Below, piece after piece: positions 33,823 to 42,928 of a stretch of 64,000 nt of DNA. Below the pieces are notes generated by a model, which saw only the letters and a program-made list of their open reading frames with translations, had not been told where the DNA came from and did no database searches. The DNA is from Alphaproteobacteria bacterium (GTDB taxonomy: Bacteria; Pseudomonadota; Alphaproteobacteria; Rhizobiales; Xanthobacteraceae), in NCBI GenBank assembly GCA_005884685.1, contig VBAH01000089.1:1-64000 (forward strand), read 5' to 3'. Numbering within the stretch: the stretch's first letter is position 1; every line of letters begins with the position of its first letter. Both the position numbers and the translations under genes were made by a program.

Positions 33823-35943
33823 TCAGCGCTTCTTTGAGTGCTTCTTGACGACTTTCTTCTTCGCCTTTCTGGATGCTTTTTTCTTTGCGGCTTTTTTCTT
33901 TGTAGCCTTTTTCGCGGGCTTCTTTGCGGACTTTTTCTTCGCGCCCTTTTTGGCGGTTTTCTTCTTCGCTTTCTTTTTGGCCGCGGTCTTTTTCGCTGGC
34001 TTCGTGTTGATCCCACCCGATCCATCGCCTGATGACGCCGGCGCGCTGCTCGCAAGCTTCTGCTTCGGCGGCAGAGCGCCCGAACCGGACGTATCGCCCT
34101 TCGTCGCGGCCGAGAGCCAGAAGCGCAATTCGGGCGACTTCTCGTCCTTGCCGATGATGTAGCGCTCCTGCCAGGTGTCGTCCGGTTGCAGCGGCCGGCC
34201 GAAGACCTCCGGATGCTGCTTGAGCAGGAACCGGAAGGCGTAGTGGTCGTACAGGTCGAGCACGTGACACGCGTATGCCTCCGCGAGTCCGCGATGGCCG
34301 CGGATGATCAGCATGTTCTCATCGTTGTTGTGCGAGGCGCGAAAGCCGAGATTGTGCGAGCCCGTCACAACGGTGCAGTTGTCACTGAACGGGTCGATCA
34401 CCACGATCTTGTTGTGGATGATGGCAAAGCCGAATCTGGCGAGCTCTGCTTCCCATGCGCCGAAGGCATCCTTGTCGTCGATGGCGCCGGCCGGCACCGC
34501 GCGGAAGTCGGGCTTGGCCGACGGCAGCTTTGCCCCCTGCTTTTTTGGCTTGCCCGGCTCGCCGACGACCGTAACCGTCGCCGGCGGCTGTGCGCCGCCG
34601 TCGTCCTGGTCGGCGGCGCCGCCCTGATGCAGCGCGGCGGAGAAATTCGTGGCGCGCTGCGCGTTGGTGAGCGCGCCGCGCACGAACAGGTCGGGGTTCT
34701 TCGCAAGCGCCCTGCCCGCCGCATCGAGGATCGAGTTGTTGCCGGGATCGAATGCGAGGAACAGCACCGCCTGCTTCGCGCCGTCGATCAGGTCGAACAC
34801 CCGCTTCATGTCGTTCGGCACTTCCTTCGGCGGGCTTCTCAGCGTGTTGACGGTATTGGGCGAGAACATCGCCTCGATCGTCACGCCGCCGGGAAGCTTG
34901 ATCGGCGACTTGATCGCGTCGTCGTTGCCGGTGCGATTGAAGGTGCGCTGCGCCGGCGACTGCAATTTCGACTCGTCGCCGCCGGCCGCATCGACATCGG
35001 CCTTGATGGCATTCCAGACGGCGATATAGCGGCTCGCAACCGCGGGCGAGTTGATGATCAGCGCGTTGTTGGTCTGCGTGCAGAGCCCGGTGCTGGTCCA
35101 GTTGGTCGAGCCGGAAAGCACGGCGGCCGGGCTGCCGTTCTGGGTCAGCACCAGGAATTTGTTATGTGGAATGTCGCCCGCCTGCAGGATGCGGTCGATC
35201 ACGTTGACGCCGGCTTTCTTCAGGTTCGCGCGGTTTTCGGAGTCGGCGTCTTCAATCTCCGGGGTGGTCTTGGTCTTGGCGATCCGCTCATTGCCCAGAA
35301 TGATATTCCGGCTTTTCGGATCGCCATGGTCTGCCGCCTGCAAGCGGACCTCGAGGCCCTTCGGGTCGTTCAGCTCGTAAAGCGCGCCATGGATCGTGCC
35401 GCCGTCCTTGTCGGCGCGATCGAGCAACTCGGTCACGCCATCGGAAAGCTGGCCCATCAGGCGAATCCGGATGGGATCCTTCGGGTCCTGGATGTGCGGG
35501 GTCAGCGCGGGAACGCTCGGCTTGTTATTGAGCGCATGGCTCAACGCCTGCGTCGCCACGATGCCGCGATTGAAATACGCGCTGAACGGAGGACGCTTTT
35601 CCGTCAGCGTGATCTTATTGCTCAGCAGCGCATCGACGCCCTTGAGCGGCGTGAGCGTGCCCCCGGGCGTGCCGCCCATCGGCACGATGCGGTATTGGTA
35701 GGTGCCGCCGCGCTTTGCGAACAGGTCCTTCCACCAGAACTTCTGGATTGGCGCCTGCGAGGTATCGAGCTTCAGGCTCCTGTCCTGGCCTGCGAAACGC
35801 GCGAGCGCCGGCAGGATTGTTTCCTTGTTGCCGGCGTCGATGTCGATCTGGTGGACCGCAAAGCCGAGACAGCCGTCGAGATGCTCGTCGAAGGTCCAGG
35901 CGACGACGGCGATATCGTTATTGGAGAACGCAACGGCAGGCAT
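33823..35943 (-). CDS. phospholipase D-like protein with histone-H1-like lysine tail
   Basis: 706 residues. Two PLD repeats are visible. The first motif, near residue 260, is HNKFLVLT with Thr where HxKxxxxD needs Asp, followed by SGSTNWTSTG. The second, near 510, is intact: HNKIVVID, then TGSHNLGFRASHNNDEN. PLD-family enzymes use two such motifs to cleave phosphodiesters, so activity may be altered or rest on a dimer. The last 59 residues are a lysine/alanine tail (AAKKKAKKKTAKKGAKKK is a sample) with 32 Lys, like histone H1 or bacterial H1-like proteins, suggesting nucleic acid or anionic lipid binding. There is no signal peptide. ATG 35943 has GGGGGAAACC upstream. It is a single gene; function unknown. 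Confidence 0.85.
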   Translation of the reverse strand: MPAVAFSNNDIAVVAWTFDEHLDGCLGFAVHQIDIDAGNKETILPALARFAGQDRSLKLDTSQAPIQKFWWKDLFAKRGGTYQYRIVPMGGTPGGTLTPLKGVDALLSNKITLTEKRPPFSAYFNRGIVATQALSHALNNKPSVPALTPHIQDPKDPIRIRLMGQLSDGVTELLDRADKDGGTIHGALYELNDPKGLEVRLQAADHGDPKSRNIILGNERIAKTKTTPEIEDADSENRANLKKAGVNVIDRILQAGDIPHNKFLVLTQNGSPAAVLSGSTNWTSTGLCTQTNNALIINSPAVASRYIAVWNAIKADVDAAGGDESKLQSPAQRTFNRTGNDDAIKSPIKLPGGVTIEAMFSPNTVNTLRSPPKEVPNDMKRVFDLIDGAKQAVLFLAFDPGNNSILDAAGRALAKNPDLFVRGALTNAQRATNFSAALHQGGAADQDDGGAQPPATVTVVGEPGKPKKQGAKLPSAKPDFRAVPAGAIDDKDAFGAWEAELARFGFAIIHNKIVVIDPFSDNCTVVTGSHNLGFRASHNNDENMLIIRGHRGLAEAYACHVLDLYDHYAFRFLLKQHPEVFGRPLQPDDTWQERYIIGKDEKSPELRFWLSAATKGDTSGSGALPPKQKLASSAPASSGDGSGGINTKPAKKTAAKKKAKKKTAKKGAKKKSAKKPAKKATKKKAAKKKASRKAKKKVVKKHSKKR

Positions 35944-36182
35944 GGTTTCCCCCTGTCCAGCGGCGACGGCATCATTGGCCCTGCTGGTGGTAGCAGGAAT
36001 CCGCAGCGCTCTAAAGCTGTGAGGTCGATCGTCACAATTGCCAACCGGCGACTGACCGGCTTGTTCGCGCTCGACGGGGCGCTCATAGTTTCGCCGGAAT
36101 GACGCCCGCATAAGCGCCTCCGCGCGACGGGAACTCTCGCCTCCCCGCCCCGTTATCGCCCGTACGCGCACGTGCGGATGCA

Positions 36183-37757
36183 ATGAGGCGTCCCCGAGGG
36201 CTGAACTTCAACTCAATCGCACGAGGTAACCCGTTGCGCCGCCGCGATCTTCTTGCTGCCAGCCTCACGCTGCCATTTGCCGGCCGGCCGCTTTACAGCG
36301 CGATGGTCGGCGAGGCGTCGGCGCAGGACAAGGGCGTGCCGTTCGAGGCCGCAAGCGTGCGGGCGTGGGCGCGCGAGCTTGCGCAGAAGCCGTACAAGCC
36401 GCCGGACAACAAGCTTCCCGATCCGCTGAAGGATCTCACCTACGACCGCTATCGCATGATCCGCTTCGTGCCCGAGCAGGCGCTCTGGCGCGGCGAAAAT
36501 CTGCCGTTCCAGCTACAGTTCTTCCACCGCGGCTTCTACTACGCGAACCGGGTCGACATCTTCGAAGTAAAGGACGGGCTTGCCACCCCGATTGTCTACT
36601 CGCCCGCGATGTTCTCGTTCGGCGATCAGCCGGTGCCCGACATCAAGACGAACCTCGGCTTCGCGGGTTTTCGCATTCATGGGCCGATCAACCGGCCGGA
36701 CTATTTCGACGAGATCGGCGTGTTTCTCGGAGCCAGCTATTTCCGCGCCGTCGCCAAGGGGCTCTCCTACGGCCTGTCGGCACGCGGACTCTCGCTCAAC
36801 ACCGCCGATCCCAAGGGCGAGGAGTTTCCTAACTTCCGCACGTTCTGGGTCGAGCGGCCCGCCAAGGGCGCAAGCTCGATCGTGGTCCACGCGCTGCTCG
36901 ATTCAGAAAGCGCGGCGGCTGCCTATCGCTTCACCATCCGCCCGGGCGAAACTACCATTTACGACATCGAGGCAACGCTGTTTCCGCGCGTGCAGATCGA
37001 GCAGATCGGGCTGGCGACGCTGACCAGCATGTATTTCTTCGGCGCCAACGATCGCGGCGGCGTCGACGACTTCCGCCCCGAAGTGCACGACTCCGACGGG
37101 CTTGGCATCCAGAACGGGCGTGGCGAGCAGATCTGGCGCCCGCTCAACAATCCCGCCGATCTTCAGGTCAGCGCCTTCATCGACAACAATCCGCGCGGCT
37201 TCGGGCTGCTGCAGCGCCAGCGCGACTTCCATACTTACGAGGACCTGGAGGCGCGCTACGAGCGCCGTCCGAGCGCCTGGATCGAGCCGATCGGCGACTG
37301 GGGCGAAGGCGCGGTGCATCTCGTCGAGATCCCGACCACGACGGAGATCAACGACAACGTCGTCTCGTTCTGGCGTCCGCGCGCGCCGACGCGCGCCAAA
37401 GGCGAGTACGCCTATACGTATCGCATCCATTGGGGCACGCGGATGCCGAAGCCGTTGCCGCTCGCGCAGGTGGTCGCGACCCGCATCGGCGCCGGAGCGG
37501 ACGAGACGCGCCTGATCGTGATCGACTTCGTCGGCGAGAACCTGAAGGGGATCGCGCCGGCCGAGATCAAGGGGACGGTCTCGTTCGACAAAGGGAAAGT
37601 GCGCAACGTCGTCGCGCATCCCAATCCGGAGACCGCCGGCACGCGGCTGAGCTTCCAGCTCGCGCCCGGGAGCGAAAAGGCAGTCGAACTCCGGGCGCAG
37701 CTCTTCCGCGGCGAAGACGCGCTTTCGGAGGTCTGGATGGACCGATGGACGCCCTGA
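36183..37757 (+). CDS. opgG: periplasmic glucan biosynthesis protein OpgG/OpgD
   Basis: 524-residue MdoG-family protein needed for synthesis of osmoregulated periplasmic glucans. An N-terminal twin-arginine-like signal is present (NPLRRRDLLAASLTLPFAG), which is more like OpgD than enteric OpgG. Family motifs include YDRYRMIRFVPEQALWRG, LPFQLQFFHRGFYY, EFPNFRTFWVERP and RRPSAWIEPIGDWGEGAVHL. It overlaps opgH by 13 bp, so the two are one operon. Confidence 0.92.
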   Translation: MRRPRGLNFNSIARGNPLRRRDLLAASLTLPFAGRPLYSAMVGEASAQDKGVPFEAASVRAWARELAQKPYKPPDNKLPDPLKDLTYDRYRMIRFVPEQALWRGENLPFQLQFFHRGFYYANRVDIFEVKDGLATPIVYSPAMFSFGDQPVPDIKTNLGFAGFRIHGPINRPDYFDEIGVFLGASYFRAVAKGLSYGLSARGLSLNTADPKGEEFPNFRTFWVERPAKGASSIVVHALLDSESAAAAYRFTIRPGETTIYDIEATLFPRVQIEQIGLATLTSMYFFGANDRGGVDDFRPEVHDSDGLGIQNGRGEQIWRPLNNPADLQVSAFIDNNPRGFGLLQRQRDFHTYEDLEARYERRPSAWIEPIGDWGEGAVHLVEIPTTTEINDNVVSFWRPRAPTRAKGEYAYTYRIHWGTRMPKPLPLAQVVATRIGAGADETRLIVIDFVGENLKGIAPAEIKGTVSFDKGKVRNVVAHPNPETAGTRLSFQLAPGSEKAVELRAQLFRGEDALSEVWMDRWTP

Positions 37758-39913
37758 GGCTGGCGCCGGCCGCGCCGCCTTGCGCGGCGTGCCCCTACCT
37801 GCCCCCGGAGGCCCCACTCGCGATGCCGGTGCAATCGTTGCGCGACGGCGCGCGAGCGCCGGTCCGCTTCGCTGCGCCTGCCGTCGCGGCGCGGCGGGCC
37901 TTCGTGCTCGGCACCGCGCTGCTGCTCAGCGCGATTGCGGCCTACCAGATGTATTTCGTGCTGGCGGTCGGCGGCCTGACCACGCTGGAAGCCGCGATCC
38001 TTGTGCTGTTCGTGGTCCTGTTTGCCTGGGTTGCCTTCTCGTTCGCCAGCACGCTGGGCGGCGTCATCGCGATGGCGACACGGCGAACGGGGGCGGTCGA
38101 GATCAATCCCGACGCGCCGCTGCCTGCGATCGAGAGCCGCACGGCGCTGCTGCTGCCGACCTATAACGAGGAGCCGGACCGTGTGTTCTCGCGCGTGCAG
38201 GCCGTCTACGAGTCGGCCGCCGCGACGGGGCAGGAAGCGTGCTTCGACGTCTATATCCTGAGCGACACGACCAATCCGGACATCTTCGTCGCCGAAGAGG
38301 CTGCGTTCCTCGCGCTGCGCGAGCACCTCGGCGCGCCGGCCCGCGTCTATTACCGCCACCGTCCGAAAAACGACGCCAAGAAGGCCGGCAACATCGCCGA
38401 GTGGCTGCAGCGCTTCGGCGGCCATTATGCGCACATGATCGTGCTCGACGCCGATTCGCTGATGACCGGCGACACATTGGTGCGGCTCGTCGCCGCGATG
38501 GAACGCCATCCCGGCGTCGGATTGATCCAGACGTTTCCCGTGATGGTCAACGCCACCACGACGTTTGCGCGCGTGCAGCAATTCGCCGGACGGCTCTACG
38601 GCCCGCTGATCGCCTATGGCCTCGCCTGGTGGCATGGCGCCGACGGCAATTACTGGGGCCACAACGCGATCATCCGCGTGCGCGCCTTCGCCGAATGCGC
38701 CGGCCTGCCCGCGCTGAGCGGCCCGCGCCCGATCGGCGGGCATATTCTCAGCCACGATTTCGTCGAGGCCGCGCTGATACGGCGCGGCGGGTGGGCGGTC
38801 GTGATGGCGCCGGCGCTCGGCGGCTCGTACGAAGAGTCGCCGCCGTCGCTCACCGAATACGCCGCGCGCGACCGCCGCTGGTGCCAGGGCAACCTGCAGC
38901 ACATGGGCGTGCTTCCCGCCCGCGGGCTGCATTGGGTGACGCGGCTGCATCTTGCGACCGGCATCGGCGCCTACGTGGCGGCGCCGCTGTGGCTGTTGTT
39001 CCTGTTCGTCGGAATCCTGATTTCGCTGCAAGCGCAATTCATCCGGCCGGAATATTTCCCGAAAACGTTCACCCTCTACCCGCAATGGCCGGCGCAGGAT
39101 CCGGTGCGCGCGGCTTACGTGTTCGCCGGCACCATGGCGCTGCTGCTGCTCCCGAAGCTCATCGGCTATCTGGCGATGCTTGCCGATCGCGCAAGGCGCA
39201 AGGCGTTTGGCGGCGCCATCCGGGCATTCTTCAGCATGCTGGCCGAGACGCTGATCTCCGGCCTGATCGCGCCGATCATGATGCTGATTCAATCGGCTTC
39301 CGTGCTGGCGATCCTCAGCGGCCGCGACAGCGGCTGGCAGGCGCAGCGGCGCGACGACGGCACCCTGCCGCTGCGCGCCGTGATGCGCCGCTACGGCTGG
39401 CACACGGCGTTCGGCCTGCTGCTCGCGCTCGCCGCCTATGAGGTGTCGTATTCGCTGTTTGCCTGGATGACGCCGGTGATCGCAGGCCTGATCCTTGCGG
39501 TGCCGCTCGTGCAATGGACCGCCAATCCGCAAACCGGGCTCAAGCTGCGGCGCATGAAGCTGCTGCTCACGCCGGAAGAAAGCCAGCCGCCGGAAGTTCT
39601 CGAGCGCGCGAATGCGCTGATCGCGGAATTCGCCGGCAGCGACCGGCGCCCCGCGGTCGAGCGGCTGTTCTCCGATCCCGCCCTGCTCGCCGCGCATCGT
39701 GCCATGCTGCCGCAGATGGCCGCGCGCCAGCCAGGTGAGATCGACGTCGCGCGCGTGGTCGCGTTCGCGAAGCTTGAGGATTGCATCAGCCTGCAGCAGG
39801 CGATCCAGCTGCTCACGCGCGCCGAGATGATGGCGCTGCTGATGGATGCGCACGGGCTCGACCGGCTCGCAGCCCTCGACCGCGCCGTCCCTGCGCTGAA
39901 AAACGTGAAGTGA
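37745..39913 (+). CDS. opgH: glucan glucosyltransferase OpgH
   Basis: 722-residue inner-membrane glycosyltransferase that makes the glucan backbone from UDP-glucose. Two N-terminal membrane segments (about residues 55-75 and 80-105) precede a GT2 domain with LLLPTYNEEPDRVFSRVQA, the DxD-type motif VLDADSLMTGD, HDFVEAALIRRGGWAV and the acceptor motif RDRRWCQGNLQHMGV. Several C-terminal membrane segments follow. The start ATG 37745 (MDALRLAP) lies inside the end of opgG. A later in-frame Met (MPVQSL) is an alternative. Confidence 0.92.
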   Translation: MDALRLAPAAPPCAACPYLPPEAPLAMPVQSLRDGARAPVRFAAPAVAARRAFVLGTALLLSAIAAYQMYFVLAVGGLTTLEAAILVLFVVLFAWVAFSFASTLGGVIAMATRRTGAVEINPDAPLPAIESRTALLLPTYNEEPDRVFSRVQAVYESAAATGQEACFDVYILSDTTNPDIFVAEEAAFLALREHLGAPARVYYRHRPKNDAKKAGNIAEWLQRFGGHYAHMIVLDADSLMTGDTLVRLVAAMERHPGVGLIQTFPVMVNATTTFARVQQFAGRLYGPLIAYGLAWWHGADGNYWGHNAIIRVRAFAECAGLPALSGPRPIGGHILSHDFVEAALIRRGGWAVVMAPALGGSYEESPPSLTEYAARDRRWCQGNLQHMGVLPARGLHWVTRLHLATGIGAYVAAPLWLLFLFVGILISLQAQFIRPEYFPKTFTLYPQWPAQDPVRAAYVFAGTMALLLLPKLIGYLAMLADRARRKAFGGAIRAFFSMLAETLISGLIAPIMMLIQSASVLAILSGRDSGWQAQRRDDGTLPLRAVMRRYGWHTAFGLLLALAAYEVSYSLFAWMTPVIAGLILAVPLVQWTANPQTGLKLRRMKLLLTPEESQPPEVLERANALIAEFAGSDRRPAVERLFSDPALLAAHRAMLPQMAARQPGEIDVARVVAFAKLEDCISLQQAIQLLTRAEMMALLMDAHGLDRLAALDRAVPALKNVK

Positions 39914-39917
39914 GGCG

Positions 39918-40796
39918 TCAGCGCGCGCCGACGACCGCGAGCGGTCGCAGCCCGATCGGTTTGATCGCGCTGCCCGCTAGCGGCGACGGCTTGCTCGGTG
40001 CGTAGAGCCCGCGCTTTTCCGGCACCAGCTTGAACGCGTCGGTCAGGCCGACCACGGTCTCGGCCGCGCCGAGCACCAGGTAGCCATCCGGCTCGAGCAC
40101 CCGCCCGATGCGGTTGAGCACGCCGATCTTGGTTTCCTGATCGAAATAGATGAGCACGTTGCGGCAGAAGATCACGTCGAAGCGCCCGAGACTGGTAAAG
40201 TCGGCGAGCAGATTGAGCGGCCGGAATTGCACCATCGCGCGGATGTCCGGCGCGATCTGCCAGGTGTCGCCGACCTGCGCGAAATATTTCACCAGCATCT
40301 GAATCGGCAGCCCGCGCTGCACCTCGAACTGGCTGTAGACGCCGGCCCTCGCCTTCTCCAGCACTTCGGTCGAAAGATCGGTCGCGACGAGTTCGATGCG
40401 CCAGCCGCCGAGCTTTTCCTTCATCTCCCTGATGCACATCGCCAGCGAATAAGGCTCCTGCCCCGTAGAGGCCGCCGCGCACCAGATGCGGATGCGCCGC
40501 TGCATCGCGCGCGCGGACAGGAGGCCCGGCAGGATCGCTTCGCGGAAGTGGTCGAACGGGATCTTGTCGCGGTAGAAGAACGACTCGTTCGTCGTCATCG
40601 CCTCGACCACGTCGACGATCAGGCGCTCGTCGTTTCCCTTGAGCTTCGCGGCCAATTCGCCGAGCGAGGCAAGGCCTGCCTTGCGAACCAGCGGCGTCAG
40701 CCGGCTTTCGACCAGGTATTGCTTGTCGGCCGACAGCACCAGGCCGGAGCGCTCCTTCAGGAGCTTGCGCAGAAAGTCGTAATCGAGCGGCGTCAC
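39918..40796 (-). CDS. cheR: chemotaxis methyltransferase CheR
   Basis: 292-residue SAM-dependent methyltransferase that methylates glutamates on chemoreceptors. The N-terminal helical domain ([20 protein letters not shown]) is followed by the catalytic core with [38 protein letters not shown] and [14 protein letters not shown]. The start is GTG 40796, with GGGGAGACA upstream, forming a 4-bp GTGA overlap with the end of cheB. Confidence 0.95.
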   Translation of the reverse strand: MTPLDYDFLRKLLKERSGLVLSADKQYLVESRLTPLVRKAGLASLGELAAKLKGNDERLIVDVVEAMTTNESFFYRDKIPFDHFREAILPGLLSARAMQRRIRIWCAAASTGQEPYSLAMCIREMKEKLGGWRIELVATDLSTEVLEKARAGVYSQFEVQRGLPIQMLVKYFAQVGDTWQIAPDIRAMVQFRPLNLLADFTSLGRFDVIFCRNVLIYFDQETKIGVLNRIGRVLEPDGYLVLGAAETVVGLTDAFKLVPEKRGLYAPSKPSPLAGSAIKPIGLRPLAVVGAR

Positions 40797-41977
40797 GACT
40801 TGTCTCCCCGGAACAGCCGCACGATCTTCGGACCGATTCCTTCAAGCGGCAGCACCGCCGAGCAGACGCCGGCATTCGCCGCGGCACCCGGCATGCCCCA
40901 CACCACGCTCGTCGCCTCGTCCTGTGCGATCACGCTGCCGCCGGCCGCGACCACGTCCTGGGCACCATGAGTGCCGTCCGACCCCATGCCGGTGAGGATC
41001 GCGGCAAGGAGCGCAACACCCCAGACCTGCGCGGCAGAGGAGAACAGCGGATCGACCGCGGGCCGGCAGAAGTTGATCAGCGGTCCGTCGTTGAGCGAAA
41101 TCGCCGGCTGGCCGTCGCGCCGCACGACGGTCATGTGACGGCCGCCCGGCGCGAGGTAGATGCCGCCGGGCAGGATCGGCTCGCCGTCTTCGGCCTCACG
41201 CGCGGGAATGCCGCTCGCGCGCGCGAGATGTTCGGCCAGAATGGTGGTGAACGTCGGCGGCATGTGCTGCGTGATCAGCACCGGCGCGCGCTCGGTCATG
41301 GGGGCGATTTGCCCGACGAGCGCGGTGAGCGCTTGCGGGCCGCCGGTCGAGGACCCGATCACCAGCACGCGCGGCGGCGTCAGGGCGAACGGGCGCAGCT
41401 TGAAATCGATCGAGTGCCCATGCGTCGGCGCAATGGTGGGCGCATCCCCAAGCGCGATCATGCGGCGCGCGAGGCCGCCCGGGTGCGCCGCGGGCATGCG
41501 CGCGCGCATATCGGCAACGCGTTTGCGCCGCCCGCCGAGCTCGCGGATTTTCTCGATCAGCTCGCGCCGGAAACCCGCCGATGTGGTGACCTCGCGGTTG
41601 GTCGCGGGCTTCGGCACGTAGTCGGCGGCGCCGAGCGAGAGCGCCCGCAGGCTGATCTCCGCGTTGCGGCGGGTCAGCGTCGACGCCATGATGACGACGA
41701 GGTCGCGTTTCTTCTCAAGCAGCAGCGGCAGCGCCTCGATCCCGTTCAGATCGGGCATATCGATGTCGAGGATGACCACATCCGGATTGTGACGGAGCAG
41801 TTGATCGACCGCTTCGCGGCCGGTGCGCAGCGAGGCGACGATCTTCAGCCCCGGCTCTTCGCCGACCCAACGCGAGACAAGTCCACGCACCACGACCGCG
41901 TCATCCACAATCATGACGCGAATAGGTTCTTGCGCGGCGGCGGGCGCGGAAGGCGCAAGGCTGGCGGCAGCGCTCAT
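40793..41977 (-). CDS. cheB: chemotaxis response regulator methylesterase CheB
   Basis: 394-residue protein-glutamate methylesterase. The receiver (about 20-140) has D71 in [13 protein letters not shown] and Lys in DYVPKPA. The catalytic domain (from about 205) shows the Ser motif [16 protein letters not shown], His in [17 protein letters not shown] and Asp in [12 protein letters not shown]. It removes methyl groups added by CheR during adaptation. ATG 41977 is chosen; the frame upstream is antisense to the cheY end region without homology. Confidence 0.95.
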   Translation of the reverse strand: MSAAASLAPSAPAAAQEPIRVMIVDDAVVVRGLVSRWVGEEPGLKIVASLRTGREAVDQLLRHNPDVVILDIDMPDLNGIEALPLLLEKKRDLVVIMASTLTRRNAEISLRALSLGAADYVPKPATNREVTTSAGFRRELIEKIRELGGRRKRVADMRARMPAAHPGGLARRMIALGDAPTIAPTHGHSIDFKLRPFALTPPRVLVIGSSTGGPQALTALVGQIAPMTERAPVLITQHMPPTFTTILAEHLARASGIPAREAEDGEPILPGGIYLAPGGRHMTVVRRDGQPAISLNDGPLINFCRPAVDPLFSSAAQVWGVALLAAILTGMGSDGTHGAQDVVAAGGSVIAQDEATSVVWGMPGAAANAGVCSAVLPLEGIGPKIVRLFRGDKS

Positions 41978-42027
41978 AGACAAGTACTCGGTTACGCGGG
42001 ACGCTACGCGGACGGCGGCCGAAGCCG

Positions 42028-42393
<366 letters not shown>

Positions 42394-42450
42394 GGCTCCA
42401 CCACTTTCTTGAGCACAGCGGACTGCACCTCCGCCGCTCACGTTCCATTG

Positions 42451-42918
42451 TCAGGCCGCCAGCGGCTCCGCCGACGCGTTCAACACCGAGTCCACATCCA
42501 GAATGACCATCAACTGCCCGTCGAGGCGATGCACGCCGGCCGACACGCGCGCAAGCCTGCCGTCGAGATTGACCGGGTTGGGCTCGAGCGTCGCGTCGCC
42601 TAGCTTCATCACCTCGCCGACCGTATCGATCAGCAGGCCATAAGATTCACCCCTGAGCTCGATGCCGACCGCCATCGTGGGCTTGTCGTCGCTGCGCGGC
42701 GGCAGGCCGAGCCGGCGGCGCATGTCGATTGCCGTGACGATGCGGCCACGCAGATTGAGCACGCCCGCGATCTCAGGCTCCGACAGCGGCACGCGCGTCA
42801 TGCGGTCGGGCATGAACACGTCCTGCACGCGCGAGATGGGCAGCCCGAACAGCTGGCCCCCGATCATCACGGTGACGTATTCGATGAGGCTTTCGGCGAC
42901 GATGTTGTCGTTGCTCAT
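42451..42918 (-). CDS. cheW: chemotaxis coupling protein CheW
   Basis: 155-residue adaptor that links receptors to CheA. The CheW fold runs from residue 10 to the end: EYVTVMIGGQLFGLPISRVQ, GVLNLRGRIVTAIDMRRRLG, ELRGESYGLLIDTVGEVMKL. It follows cheA by 10 bp. Confidence 0.95.
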   Translation of the reverse strand: MSNDNIVAESLIEYVTVMIGGQLFGLPISRVQDVFMPDRMTRVPLSEPEIAGVLNLRGRIVTAIDMRRRLGLPPRSDDKPTMAVGIELRGESYGLLIDTVGEVMKLGDATLEPNPVNLDGRLARVSAGVHRLDGQLMVILDVDSVLNASAEPLAA

Positions 42919-42928
42919 GATCCCGCCC

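Noticed and set aside
37412-39853. 813-codon minus-strand frame opposite opgG-opgH
   Set aside because: Antisense shadow of opgH with Arg/His-rich low-complexity translation.
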